A stretch of DNA of 64,000 nucleotides from Moniliella sp. 'wahieum' (lineage: Eukaryota; Basidiomycota; Moniliellomycetes; Moniliellales; Moniliellaceae), in the NCBI GenBank assembly GCA_003971905.1, contig RSEE01000070.1, forward strand, positions 2,501-66,500. Direction: 5' to 3'. Positions 24,691-37,067 of the stretch are shown here, piece by piece. How positions within the stretch are numbered: the first letter of the stretch is position 1; each line of letters starts with the position of its first letter. The notes under the pieces were generated by a model that was not told the DNA's origin, did no database searches, and saw only the letters and a program-made list of their open reading frames with translations. A program made the translations under genes and the position numbers.

Positions 24691-27665
24691 ATGCACGCCC
24701 TCCGCTCTCTCCCACACCGCCAGCCACCGCCCCCCTGCCGTCTGCGTCTGGGCCCGCTCCGGCACCCGTTCCCGCCTCAGCCCACTCTCACCTTCCTCCC
24801 CATGGACACGGCAGCAGCCATGGCCAGTCGTGCCTCCTGCTCCCTCGCCTCTCCCCCGACACTGCATCCGTTCCACATGCGCAAGGACACCCCCCATCCT
24901 CCTCACCTTCCCTCTCTCCGCACCACCGGCCCGCAGCTGGCTTCCTCCTCTCACCGCCCTGCCCTATCCCCGCCTGCCCGGAGGACAGGCGCCGCGGTGG
25001 AGAAGAGACCAGACGATGCCTTGGTCACGGCGTTCAACGACCTGCGGCTCTGGCTGTCGATTATGCTCGAGGAGGATATTGCCCAGGCCCGCTGGGTGGA
25101 GGGAGCGAAACGCTGGCGAACTGTCCTCGCTGCGTGCGGGGCCCATGCGCCCCGCATCCTCCGCCTTTCCCCCGCCCATGGCGATAGGGAGATGGACTGG
25201 GTGCAGATGTCTGATGAGACGGAGCCGCCGCCGCGGGATGTGACATTTGCCATCGACGTCCCGGCGGAAAGAGGGTGACGGAAAGAAGATGTGGTGCCAA
25301 CGATCCAGTTCATCATGGCCTCGTCCGAGGGGCGAGAAGCGTTGGGGGACCTTACCTCCGAGGGAGTCCATCGCTTTGTTTCTTGCTGGGTCCAATATCA
25401 CAACAAGATTGACTGGGATCACCATGAGCGTGGCTACCATCACATTCGCATGAAGAGCTGAACGAAATGGCCTTGCTTCGGCTCGCCTTGGCCTCCTTCT
25501 TCCGCCATCTAGGACGCCAGTTGAACTCGATCAGCACGCGCCTCGATGCCCAAGTGGGTACGATTTTGTTGGGCGGTGGCCTGTTTGCTACCGCCGCTTG
25601 GGTATGGAGGCCTCCCTGTCGCTTACTCGGCTTCCCCGCCCATGACACGGAGCGTACCACACCCTAGAGTCTGAGGCGACGAAAGTGAAATGCTGCTGCC
25701 GACGCCGCCCAACCGGCACCGATGGAGGGACTGATAAGCAATCTGGTTGGCTCCCTCGAGCTGCATTTGGATACCCAACGTACGGGAGCCTACCAGTCTT
25801 TGCTACACAAGCCGTCCGAAAACAGTCACCCCCCCTCGACCGAGCGGAATCTCTCTGTCTCCTCCAACTCCTCGCACGTGGGCACATTGTCCCCTTCCTC
25901 GGTGGCCAGTGCGCCCGCACGTGCGGAGCAAGTGTCCGTATCCTCGCTCTCACGCTCCTTCCGACTGGACCCAGTACCAGAGGCCATTCGAGTCATGGTG
26001 CGTGCGCTGGCCAATGGACTGATTGTCCTCCTTCCCCTTCCTCTCTGTCACCCTCGCTCTCCAACCTGCCCGGTCCATTATCCATCTCCTCCGACCGGCT
26101 CTTCTCCTTACTCCTGGTGGTGGGCTTCACCAAGGGAAAACTTCCCGTTACGCCGGGGCGAGAGGAACGTGCGGCGGTGAGCGAGGAACTGCGCAAGTTC
26201 ATTGAAAACCATAGCGCGGCCCTGCTTGCGCGTGCTGGATCGCCTCCGTACCTCGACAAGGACACGTTCCGTCTTCTGTTGCACTATGCGCTGGACGTGG
26301 AGCGCTCTCCACGCCTGGCTGCCCAGCTGAGCTATGCATATCTCCCCGCGATGCGGTCGGGCAAGGAGGAAGAGCTGGCCAACGAGCTCCGGGCCGAGCT
26401 GTGCGCCATGCGGTGAGCCAGGACCAGCGGGTGTGGAAAGGCAATCAGTGAACTCGAAGGGGGTGGTGTAAACCGCAAGCGGGATCGGTACAAGAATGCG
26501 GGTTTGCAGGAGACCAACGTGCCTGGCTTGACTTGCTAGCGCACTGGGACGATATCCAACGTTCTGGACCTTGGTTTTTGGCGCTACCTGCCTTCGGTTG
26601 CCGGAGGGCTGAACCAGCCAAGCACAAGCACAAGCACAGGACCCCAGCCCCGCGCCCGCCGTCCCGCAGCCGAGGTGTCCGATGCAGGATGGGGCTTGTT
26701 CCTGCATGCGTTCGAACAAGCCTTGGTCGGCGGTAACGCCGATGGGTGGCGCAGTTGCTCAAGTGGGCCATGTACAGCCCTTTTGGCCCAGCAGCCAGAC
26801 GGACGAGACGGAGATCGCGTTCCGGCGGTTGTTGGACTGATCTGGCCCTCGCTCTTGCTTCCGGAAGACCGTGCGGTGGTCCTGGACGCGCGGCAAGAGC
26901 ACATTCTCTCCCGATCGCAGGGTGTGCCCAACCCGAGCAAATGTGACGGGGACGGGATGGTGGATCGGATCTGGGCTTCGGGGGTGGCGTTGGACCAGCA
27001 CATCTCCTGGCCGCGCTGCGTGTTGCAAGGAGCACAGTCAGTATGAGTTTGCGCTCCTGCTCTGGGTCGCTGCCAAAAAGCATTACCGCAAGGCCGCGCA
27101 TGCTCGCTCGTCCCAAGGTCTGGGCCGGCCCAAGGTGGTGATGCCACATGCAGCAACGGTCTATTTCCAGATCCTGTCCAAGCTCGCCCATCGCACCCGG
27201 CTCAACGCGGTGCCGCCGCAAGGCCAACGGGAAGGCAGGACCGCCAAAAAGGCCCAAGCGCCCCTCCTCCCCCGGAAGGCTACTCGCTCTTAGACCTCCA
27301 CACCGCCACGAACAACTACCTCTACCTTGCCGAAACGTGGCAGCTGCCTTGGCAGCCGAACACGGCGCATGGGGACGAAGACGACGAGGCAGTGGGACCG
27401 GAAGACCTCGTGGTAGATCGTTCCGCGCGCCCCCTCCGCCTCCTTCCCGGCCCCTCACGCGGCCCACGCCCGAACTGTTCCGAGCGGTGCTCAACGTGTT
27501 TAGCAATACGCTCCACGGACTCGACTGCAACGCGTACCCGGAGCTTGCGCAGGCGCAAGATGTGCTGCGTCTCATCCTGTACCACATGACCGTCTTTGAC
27601 GTGGCCCTTACTCCCGAAACGAAGAGGTGGTGCAAAGGCTGTTGGCGGCCGAGTTTGCATGGTAA
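24691..27665 (+). CDS. Unrecognised protein, possibly mitochondrial
   Basis: I do not recognise this gene, but coding-like sequence continues in shifting frames for about 3 kb. The proposed start, MHALRSLPHRQPPPPCRL, is rich in Arg and lacks acidic residues, as mitochondrial presequences do. Helical segments follow: LVTAFNDLRLWLSIMLEEDI, VHRFVSCWVQYHNKIDW, LALASFFRHLGRQLNSI, TFRLLLHYALDVERSPRL and LFRAVLNVFSNTLHGLDC. The end is EEVVQRLLAAEFAW with stop at 27663-27665. Spaced helical pairs such as the fourth segment recall fungal PPR-type mitochondrial RNA factors, but this is only an impression. The number of frame changes (at least eight) makes exon structure unsafe. Confidence 0.5.
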
Positions 27666-28354
27666 CCCCTACCCTCCCCACCGTTACATTGAATGCCATC
27701 ATGTCATCATGCCATCATACTCGCATGCTTTCGTATCGTCCCGACTCGCTGCGTTGGCTAAGATGTCTTTGGGATTAGCACCCGCAAGCCCAAGCCCGGT
27801 TAACTTCACAGCTGCGAGTTCGGCAACGAGTTATACCCGCCAACCAAAAAGGCAAGAGAAACGCAGCACGTAGTTACATTGTTCCGATTAATGAGGGAAC
27901 AGGCAAAGGGACCAGGCCGGCGCAGCCTCCTGGTTTCCAGAACGGGGCAGGTGTAGTAGTAGTAGTTGTAGGGGCATGAGATAAGATATCGGGGGGAGAC
28001 TGAGAATCTTTGGCTTAGATGGTATGGAGCAAACAGTAAACAGAAAACAGAGCAATGCGGACCACATCCAACGGGTCTGGAGCCCGTAGGAAAGGGAAGG
28101 AGAAAGAGAAAGAAAAGAAGAGAGAGAAGGAGAGCAAGACGCATGGGGCGCCAAGGGCCCAAAGGCAAAAGGAGAGAGCAACAAGAGCAAAGACCAATCA
28201 AGGTCAAACGAAAGGAAGGCATGTCCCGCAGAACATGCACGGTGAAACGAGAACAGGTATCGCCATCTGAGACCAGGAATTACCGAAACACAAAGGACCA
28301 AGTGTGGAGAGGGGGAGTTGGGTTGGGAAGCTCGATCCGGCCTTAGATCGGGGC
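27666..28354. other. Convergent spacer, nothing seen
   Basis: This lies between the 3' ends of two convergent genes. It contains a (TAG)n stretch near 27955-27968 and a purine-rich run at 28085-28140. There is no credible ORF. Confidence 0.55.
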
Positions 28355-31170
28355 TTAGGCCAAATGCCAAACCCCATCGTCCCACTCCTCGCACGAGGAC
28401 GGGGAAGAAGGCAGGTCGTCAAGGGTGACGAGCGTAGGCGCCATGCCCAGCACGAGTGAATCGTCCATCTCGGACGACCAGGCGGGCAGACGGGGGTAAC
28501 GGACATGTCGGGCGGGAAGAACCAGGGGAAAGAGGAAGACGAAGGTGAAGGTGAAGGCGAAGGTGAGGTGGTAGGTAGAGGCGGAACGAGCGTGGTGCGT
28601 TTTCGTCGGAGAGACCCGTGCTGGTCGAGCGCGTGCGGGGCAAGGTCAGGTTCGGAACTGGGGTCGGGGTCGAACTGGGGCGAGAGATGCGACCCGACGG
28701 GCCCCAAGATCGAAGGCGAGGATGGCAGAGGGGAAGATTGGGGGATGGACGAATGTTTCTCCTCATCCGACTGGAAAGAGTGGTGTGACCCAAGTGACGT
28801 GCGGGGGAGAGGGTGCGCATGCACGAGGAGGCTTTGGTCCGGTGCAAGACTCGCTTGCGGGCCAGAGACGAAGGCACCTCGGACAGTTGAGTGGAATGGG
28901 TAGAGGGAGCCAAGGACGCAGACGAGGAGCGGTCCATAGTCTTGTCATCGCCGTGCGATAGGACGGACAGATGAAGGTTGGTCACCAAAGGACGACGCCG
29001 ACCGAACCTCGGATCCCACGGGAGTAGCCTGATCGCCTGCTTCGGGACGGGAAGCTGGGTGGCCCTGTCTTGGGGGGTTGAGCCAGGTCGGACCAAGAGC
29101 TCTGGTCGTGTGCTCGTGTTGCCAGGGACGCACCTTCAACTCGGGCGAACCACGATCTTCGCCATCGCCAGCTTCCTCCCCTACCGCCTCCAACTCTCCT
29201 GGGGTCCAAGGGCTAGGTGGGTAGGGCGACGAGGGGGGCGCATGCACCATTGTTGGTGGTGGCAACGACTTGGGCCCATTGGTCCCGAACGCGGTAGGGA
29301 ACCTAGGGCTGGGCGAGGGGAGGGAGGATGGCGACCGTGGTGGACGCGACGCACGAGGCGACACACGCTGCTCGCCTACGTGATTGGGCAAGGTCAAAGG
29401 CGATGGTGCACGTCCCGCGCCCCGTTTCGCCGACAGAGGCAACGGCCGTGCCGGGGTCGCGGGAGGCACGGCATAGCGGGCAATGGTCTGGCGAATCAGT
29501 TGACGGCAAGCCATCACCGACACACATCGTTCCATGCCAGCCTCGATGTCGCGCAAGACATGGAGCAGGTCGGGCATCGGTTCGCGGGTGCGGGAGCTGG
29601 GGGAGGCGGGAGGATGGGATTGGCGGTGGAGCACCAAGAGAGGACATGGATGGCGCGGAGACCATGCTTGAGAAAAGGGAGACGGGGAGGAGGCAGAACG
29701 CTGACGTGTGGGTGGGATGGTTCGGAGCAAAGAGGGTACCGCGGGTCGCGAGGCGGGCAGCGTCGCCGAGTCTCCGAGTCGTGAGAGGAATGCTGGTTGG
29801 ATGCCGTGTCAGGGTAATCAGGAGTGGGGGTAACCTGCTCGTCCCTCTCGTGGTGTGGGGCGTTGTCCGAGTTGGAAGGTGGTGCCTGGCTCTCCATCGA
29901 CTTGAGACGGTTTGGTGTCAGACTCACCCGCTCGTCTGTCCCGAGCTCATTAGGGCGTCAAACAGTTGCTGCAGTCAAGAACAAACAAAGTGTCACATGT
30001 GACAGTGATACGTCAGTAATGGGGTGGCTTGGACACCATCCAAACCCAACTAGCAATGACAGGGCAATCACATACCTCACTAGGGTCCGGTGGACGTTGA
30101 CGGCCAGGGAGGGCAAGGCTGCGTGGGGTGCGTGAGTGAGAGAGAGAACGGATGATATGCGCTGGTGGGCGAAGAGGATGGCTGGTCCTCCGAGTCGTAG
30201 CTCACCACAACGGGCGGGGGAGCGGGTGGGCCACCAACAGGGAGAGATGCCACGCTGCTGGCCCAGGACAACGACCCGGAACGAGAACGATTGTAATGAG
30301 GGAGTGGCGAAGGTTGGTGCCGCCCGGGCCCGAGCGCGCAGAGCGGGCAGACCAGCTAGAGGTAGTGAGGGATGGCGGGCCAAGGCGGTGTCATCTTCGG
30401 TCAAGGAAAGGGTGGCTTCCTTCTCAGTATGCTTTGGGTTTCTTGCTCGCGTGCTTGGGTCAAGGCCATGCTCACGGAGAGGGCGTCGGCGGAAGGGTTG
30501 GACATGGATCGCTCTTCCGACGCTGGGCAGCCCCGTCCGCAACGCGGCGCCCATGTTGGTGGTCCAGGTTTGGCGGCGGGGACGAGGGAAGACAGCTGGA
30601 ATGGGGAAGAAGGCGAAGAGGGAGCGGGAGACGGGAGGGGAGCGGCAGAACGGGGAGAGGGCACGGGGGTGTAGCGGGAGAGCGCGAGGGGGGAAGGGGC
30701 AGGTGGACGGTGAGTTGCGTTCCAGCTCATCAAGGGGGTCCGGTGTGGAAGACGAAACGGGGGGTGAGTAAGGGAGCAGCAAGGGCATCCAGCAGGGCAC
30801 TGGCATACACCGCGGTCAGGTCGGTGGCAAAGTGGCGCGTTTGGCAGGCTGGTGCAGAGCGGCATAGGCCGTGGGGAGGTCAAACGAGGCGTCGGCCCCG
30901 CCGGTGGCAGTGTGTCGCGTCGATGGCGGCGTCGGCGGCGTCCATGTCGAGGCGAGGTGGGGGAGAGTAGCCTGGTAGGCATACTGGCGGACGGCCACGT
31001 GGGCTTCCATCAGGACGTCCTGTGCGGTGGATGGGCCGGCGGCAGCGGTGAGAAGGGGGTAGCGCCGCGGAGGGCGAATGGGGCGAGCGCACAGCTGTGG
31101 GCGCCGGCGAGACAGCCGGCAGGACGAGGTCCAGGACGCCCTGCACGCGCCCCGCGCGGGTGTCGGCCAT
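28355..31170 (-). CDS. Long Ser/Pro-rich protein, unrecognised
   Basis: I do not recognise this protein. Coding-like sequence runs from MADTRAGRVQGVLDLVLPAV (31170) to a distinctive end, TLDDLPSSPSSCEEWDDGVW plus HLA, with stop at 28355-28357. Between them lie long Ser/Pro/Arg-rich stretches and two short ordered pieces. The first is an N-terminal helical region with AVRQYAYQATLPHLAS. The second is a central segment, MPDLLHVLRDIEAGMERCVS, running on to RQTIARYAVPP. An intron at 29969-30075 (107 nt; GTATGT donor, CTGCAG acceptor, ACTGAC branch site) supports one continuous gene. Several frame changes occur. The composition suits a regulatory, phosphorylated scaffold, which is inference only. 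Confidence 0.5.
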
Positions 31171-31933
31171 GGTGGGGGACAAGGGGCAGAGACGGGGGGT
31201 GGTGAGGGCGGGAAGGAGAAGAGGAGAGACGTAGCCGATGCACCACGGCGGGGGGGCGTTGCACAGTGACTAGTGAGCGTTTGAGCACCCATCGTATGTG
31301 CAAAATCTTAGTCACTCCAACCAACCGCAGCCGGCCGCTGCCTCATCCGGCAGCACCGCCTGCACCACTTGTAGCCAGCACCCGCTGCTCTGCCAGCACT
31401 TAGCCGAGTGCCCGATCCCGCCGCACCAGCCGTGTCTGTCTCCGCGCGCCCACCTTTGCCTCCCGCACCAGCCCGCACGCATGGCCCGCACCCGCACCCG
31501 CCACCCGCCACCTGCCACGCGTCCCACATCCGGGGCCTAGACTCGGGACTACCGCCGTGCCCGCACAGCCGAACACAGCCCGTGCGCCTGCCATCTGCCT
31601 CCATATACTCACGTACTTTATCCTCGCTGTGTCTGCTACCGTGTGTCACATGCATCACATGTCCGATCTTAGAGCTCAGACTTTGGGCGCCTCCGAACGC
31701 ATCCTGTCACTGGCATGTCACGCCTTGGCAGGCAATATCACCTGTCTGTCACAGACCAGAGACTGCGGGGCAGCGGTAAGCGTAAGCGCCAAGCACTCGG
31801 GTATTCACTCCGTACTCAGACTGAGTACTCGGACTGACAGAAAGGGCGGTCGGATGGCCGACCTTCACACCTTCCGGTTCTGCCCCCCCCACATTGGCAG
31901 TCCAGCAGGGCCAAAGGGCAGGAATGCATGCAT
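31171..31933. other. Intergenic region
   Basis: This 760-bp spacer lies between the 5' end of the Ser/Pro-rich gene and the 3' end of the next minus-strand gene. Short ACTCNGACT repeats occur at about 31810-31840 (ACTCAGACTGAGTACTCGG). No ORF is convincing. Confidence 0.5.
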
Positions 31934-34195
31934 TCACATCCCACTCGTCGTGCTCGCCACCAACCCCGTCAGCACCTCCAGCGCCGCCAGCAGCGCATCC
32001 TTCTCTGCCGCCGAGTCGACAAACCCCACCAGCGCCGGGCCGTCGGCCGACTGGGCAGTGTACAGCGCCAGTGCATGGTCCACCATCCCGCCTTCCTCGC
32101 GTGACTCCAGCCCCACCAGCGCAGCCACCTCGATGCGCTGGACCAGAGCCAATCCCTCTGTCGTGTGCAACTCGAGCGCATCAGGGCGCAGCACGTAGGC
32201 CCGACGACGAAATAAGGTCGAGTCTGCGCGTTGGACGCCCATGTAGCCCGTTAACAACGCATCAGCCTTGGTTGCCTCTGTTACGGCGGCACGTGGACCT
32301 AACAGCGGAGCAGCATGCTGGACAAACAGCTCTTTGGTTGCTTCGTGCTGCGAGCGTCGCCATTGCTGCCTTCGAGCCTTTTCCTGGGCCGCCGCTCGCT
32401 GGTCCCGGACCGCTTGGACGACCGACTGCTCCCATGCGGCCTGGGCTGCCATGCGATGCGCCGCATCAGCTTGTAGCTCGCGCACTCGTTTCGCCCAGAC
32501 CGCGTGCTCGGCTGCCTGGGCCTGCAGTGTGCGTTCACGCTCATGTTCGTCTGATGCCCACGCGCGCCGGCGCGCCGCTTCGGCGGCTGTTTCCTGCTGG
32601 CTGCGCTCAAATGCATCGAGCTTGGCGCGTTCAGGTCGGGTGTGGGCCCAAAGTTGCGCATGGGCATGTTCTGCTTGGCGGAGCGACACGAGCTGCGCGC
32701 GCCCACCATCCACTACGTCTTTGAGGTGTTGGCACCAGTTCAGTCCTCGCTCCACCTCCGCTGCGCATGGCGTTGGCTCGATAAGAGTTTGGCTCGGGCA
32801 CGCAGGACCCGTGATCGGGCCAAGGGGTCGTCCCGCAACGCGCGCAGCATCTCATCTTCCTCCTCCTCCTCGGCCGGGTGGTCTGATACGGCCTCGGCCA
32901 CGATCCATGGGTCAGCGCGGGCCGAGTGGCTCGATGAGACTCCGGTCCCGTTTCGGGTCAGGGACCGTCGTGTGGAGGAGGAAGGCGCTAGTTGCTCCCT
33001 CACTGGTGGTGGAGGCGGAGGTGGGGGTGGGGTGGGGTGGGTGGTGAAAGTACCTGAAGAGGTGGGTAGCGAGGGCGGTTCTGATGCCAGTCCCGCCGAA
33101 GGCGATGGGGAAGAGGAAGGAGGGATCAGTACTGGGGTAGGTGTCACAAGGGCGGCACTGATTGCGTCTGAAGAAACAGTAGGCGTGACACGGTGAGATG
33201 GGTTCTGGTTGGACTGGTACCGTTTCCTTTACTGCCAAGACAGGCAGGAGGAGGTTTGAGAGACAGAGGGTAAGGTGGCAGCCGAGGGGGTGGTAGGCAC
33301 TGGACTCGCTACAGTCGGGCGGCTGGAGATGGTAGTGGAGATGGAGTGGGTATCGTGGCCGCCACTGGATCCTGATCCGGTGGTGGAGGACCGACCTAGG
33401 TCGGTGTGGGTGGCCGAAGGCGGTGGGGCGTCTCCGTGGGAGAATCTCCGGCTGGAAACGGACGTGGGAAGCTTAGACGCGGGGGTATTGGGAGGAGCTG
33501 AAGAGGTATTACTGTCTAAGGCCGTATACCGGGCACGCAGCGCAGCAATGCGTGAGGTGGGGGCTTCGGTTGATGATGCCTGGTTGCCGAGCGCAGGTGG
33601 GGAAAGAGGGTCGGTGGGAGTGGGCTGGGAAGAGTCGAGGCCGGTGGTGGGGATTTTTCCGCGCAGGGAACTCTGGATGAGCGCATCGGTCAGCTCGTCG
33701 AGGCGGCGGATCAGTACTGTGGCCGAGGCTTGAGCAAACGGGGGGAAATCCCGGGCTAAGGAGCGTGCTTGGGCAAGAGCGCGGGCGCGGCGCACTCCAC
33801 TATCAGAGCAGCAGGGTCAGAGGCAACGCACATCATGCATGCGGTGGGACAGAGACGTACGTGACCTGCTCGCCGAGGCACTGGACAAGCAGCAGGGCAT
33901 GGCTGTGGCGCCAGAGGGCAAACTGCACCCACTCGGGGTGCTGGGCCAGGTGGTCGGCAAGCGCAGTGCGGTCCGCATCAGGCGCCGACAGCACAAGGCC
34001 GAGCTGGGCGGCGGAGCTGTCGGTGAGAAGACGGAGTATGACAAGGGGGCGAGCGAGTGCGTCGGCAGTTGCGGCGCTGTGGCGGTGCGAGGATGGCGGT
34101 GGGGCACAGACATGGGCGCATGCCGCATCGGCGTCGGCAGTGGCGACGAGGGAGGCGAGTGATCCAACGGAGGACGCACGGGTATGGGTGGACAT
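31934..34195 (-). CDS. Coiled-coil protein with C-terminal PH domain
   Basis: From MSTHTRASSVGSLASLVATA (34195) an N-terminal helical domain (PLVILRLLTDSSAAQLGLVL) precedes a 61-nt intron at 33800-33860 (GTACGT donor). After the intron comes VRRARALAQARSLARDFPPF, leading to RRLDELTDALIQSSLRGK, and then a Ser/Thr/Pro-rich linker with a poly-Pro run near 33010. A long coiled coil rich in Ala, Glu, Arg and Gln covers about 32750-32330. The last 110 residues look like a PH domain: LLTGYMGVQRADSTLFRRRA, then YVLRPDALELHTTEG and a C-terminal helix EKDALLAALEVLTGL. Stop at 31934-31936. Such proteins usually bind phosphoinositides and small GTPase or septin machinery; the exact family is not clear. 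Confidence 0.72.
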
Positions 34196-36046
34196 GCCCA
34201 GGGACGAGGGTATAAGGAGCGTGGGGCTGCGGGCCAGCCGGAGGAGGGGTGGGGTTGGGTAACTAATAGCAAGAGAAGGACGAAGCGTGGCTAGTGGCGG
34301 ATGGTTACGGATGGCGTCGTGCGTCGTCGTCCTAAAGCAGGCCTGGCGGTGGGTGAGGCGTGAGGCTCACGCGTGAGGTGAGGCCTCAGCGTGCGGTGCC
34401 CAGTGCGGCGCAGACGGCAGAGGAGCAGCAAGGAGGAGCGATGGGCTGCCCCCCCCGCGCAGCCAGCGCAGGCCAGCCGCTCCGTTCCGGCGCGCGAGGC
34501 GAGGCAGGTGCCGCAGACACTTGCCCCTGCCGCGCGAACGCAAGTGGCAGGCACTGGCGCTGTGCTGCGATCGGCGGCGTATGCCCCACTTGCCAGCTGG
34601 GAGCGGCACCAGGGCAGCCAGCGCGCCGGTTCTGGCAGGATCTGTGGCAGGCTGTGGCAGGCCCCGTGCGACACGGCGGCTCCCTTCAGGGTCTGAAACT
34701 GACACCACGCGTGTGCTCCACCAGCGCTCTGCTAGGGGCAGGCCCCCACCATCGAGCCCTTACATGTTACCTCATGAATCATGTGGATGACCTTGCATGG
34801 CCTTGCATGGCCTAATCCTTGTGAAGCTGCTCGGTGATCTTCCAGCTTCTCATCGAGGGAGCTGTCGGGCCGCATAAACGCTTCTCCCACAACACATATA
34901 TCTCCGCTCGCTATTTTAGGGGCGCATGGGGTACACACATTTCATCGTCCTTGCCATGTGGAATTCGTCTCACAAAACCCCCAAGTGTCAACGAGAGAAG
35001 CGCGAAAAGAGATCGGTCGAGGCCAAAAGCCAGCAACACTCCAGTAGGGTTTATGAGGGTGGGCATCATTTGCATCATTTATGTCCTCCAAACGAGCGAA
35101 TCTCATATAGTTCTCTCTCTTAAACTGTTTTGGTCTACCAGTTCCCATTCGACCCGGGCATTCATTACCGTCCTAGTACTACAGTATGTTGAGCCATCGG
35201 GTGGCTCGTGCTTTGGCCAATGTCCCTTCAGTTCCTCCTCATGCCTGAGAGTTCTGTTTTTTCTCCTGTTTTCCTTGTTCAGCAGCTTATAGCCCCTGGT
35301 GGCGACTCGCTGCCTGATGTTCCTCTGTAGGCGTTGCTAGTTGGCTTAGACCACCACCACCACCAGTGCGATTGCATCACCCTCAAGGACCATCAGGACT
35401 CCAGGTCTCATCACAGTATCCTGGTTGCTCCGTATTAGCAGTGGAGGACAAGCACTGCCGGAGCTGGGACTGAACAGGGGCGGCTGTCGAGACGTGTGGC
35501 TGGTGGAGAGGAACCCACGCGATAAGCAGGTACGGGGACTCGACGCGGCTGAAGGAAGGATCCCGCGACTGTGCGGATTGAAAGCTGGGAGACGAGGTTG
35601 GAAGATGAGGAGAGGCTAAGTGGAGACGAGAGGTTGCCTGTACTGAATCGATTGGCCGTAAACAGGCAGGAGTTGGACAGGAAAGGTGGGAAAGGACGAG
35701 AATGGAAGGTAGGGAAAGGATCACCACCAACCACAGGGGTACAGGCTAGATCAAAAGGGAAAATGGACACAATAGGGGCGTAGAAAGGAAGACATGTCAA
35801 GAGAAGAGTTGGTTGCTGTAAACGCAACGGAGAAAGGTAAAGTGATGGCGGGGCAATAGTCGTCTCAAAGATATCGGAAACTTGGGTTACGAACTCTCAA
35901 ACTGTCTGCTACGCACATTCTCGTCTACCGAAAACAAACCATGGGTGGATCAGACGGATCCGATTTTTACGAGCCACCCCCGCGTCATTCCTTAAAAGAA
36001 CGACGCCGGCATGCTCATCAGGCCATCAAAGGGAGAGGCGGATGCC
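34196..36046. other. 1.85-kb intergenic region, nothing recognised
   Basis: This lies upstream of the PH-domain gene and downstream of eL22. Several frames of 100-150 aa exist (for example minus 35435-35827), but they are Ser/Pro mixtures without motifs or introns. CACCACCACCACCACCAG occurs at 35350-35367. Confidence 0.5.
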
Positions 36047-36402
36047 TTACTCCTCGTCAGCCTCCTCCTCGTCAGCGTTGACGTTGAAGAACTTGACGGT
36101 GTAGCCGTTCTTGGAGGCAGCAATGACACGCAGCCAGTCACGCAGCTGCTCGCGCTTCAAAAACTTCTTGGTCAGGTACTTGAGGTACCGCTTCGAGAAG
36201 GGGATCGAGGTCGCAATGTTGATGCGGCCCTCGCCCTGGCGCGAGACGGCAACAGCGTCGCCGAGCTGGCCAGCCTTGCCATCGACCTTGATCGAGTCGT
36301 GCAGGAACTTCTCAAAGGACTCAATGTCAAAGATGCCGTCGGACACGGGGCCCGAGGCGTCAATGAAGTACTTCTCCCCTTGGTGGTCTTGATGGGCGCC
36401 AT
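36047..36402 (-). CDS. RPL22: Ribosomal protein eL22
   Basis: This 60S subunit protein binds the peptide-exit side of 25S/28S rRNA. It starts MAPIKTTKG at 36402 and continues, after one missing G in the run near 36377, with KYFIDASGPVSDGIFDIESF, EKFLHDSIKVDGKAGQLGD, SKRYLKYLTKKFLKREQLRD and WLRVIAASKNGYTVKFFNV, ending in an acidic tail NADEEEADEE. Stop is TAA at 36047-36049. The length of about 118 residues fits the family. No intron lies in the coding part, which is unusual for a fungal ribosomal protein gene; one could still sit in the 5' UTR. Confidence 0.97.
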
Positions 36403-37067
36403 TGTTGTTTAATAAAAGTGCCTACTCTTCCATCGCAAGAACAAAATACGAAGCCAAAGTCAGTTACCAAGTCTTCATTCGTAAGGATACAAGTAGGGAT
36501 CAACCCCTTGCTTCGGCTCTTGCGTGGCCCGCACCATGTCCTGCACCGCCGGACGGTATCCGCATCCGCCGCAAGCGGCAGACGGAGGACAACAGCACGA
36601 CGGCACAGACGATGGCAGGTGCGGCCAGAGCGTATGGCAGGGAGGAGGATAACCGCCTACTGTCACTCACGGTGAACAGCAAAGCTGGGTGTGGAAGGGA
36701 AGTGGTGGGTGAGGAGAAGCATAACTCAGGAGCTGGCATCAAGCCTCTTATTGGGCTTCCCGCCTGACCAAAAAGTGCCGCAGCAGCGCAGCTGAGGAAT
36801 AGGGTTAGGTGTCACTCTATGGTTAATCACTGTATTAGCCGTAAATGAAATTTGAACCTGTCCTGGCTGGTTGTTGCTGCTGCCCTGGGTAACTTTTTTT
36901 TGCCAGGGCAGATGGGTTGGCGCGGAATGGCGGGAGGGGGGGCAGGTCCAGTTCTGCATTTGGGCCCTGGCTCAAGACGAGGAAAAAGTCGGTCGTGCCT
37001 TGGGAGCAGCAAGCAGAACACGCCTGGCGAGCCTTGGTCCTCTCCTCCCATCTCGCCGCCAGCTACC
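36403..37067. promoter_or_regulatory. Divergent promoter region, eL22 / CBF5
   Basis: 665 bp separate the start codons of two ribosome-production genes. The sequence is AT-richer near 36780-36860, but I see no clear TATA box. Minor frames here have no conserved content. Confidence 0.55.

Noticed and set aside
26445-27635. 396-aa open frame on the minus strand
   Set aside because: It lies antisense to the coding-like plus-strand gene; its sequence is Arg/Ser/Pro-rich shadow.
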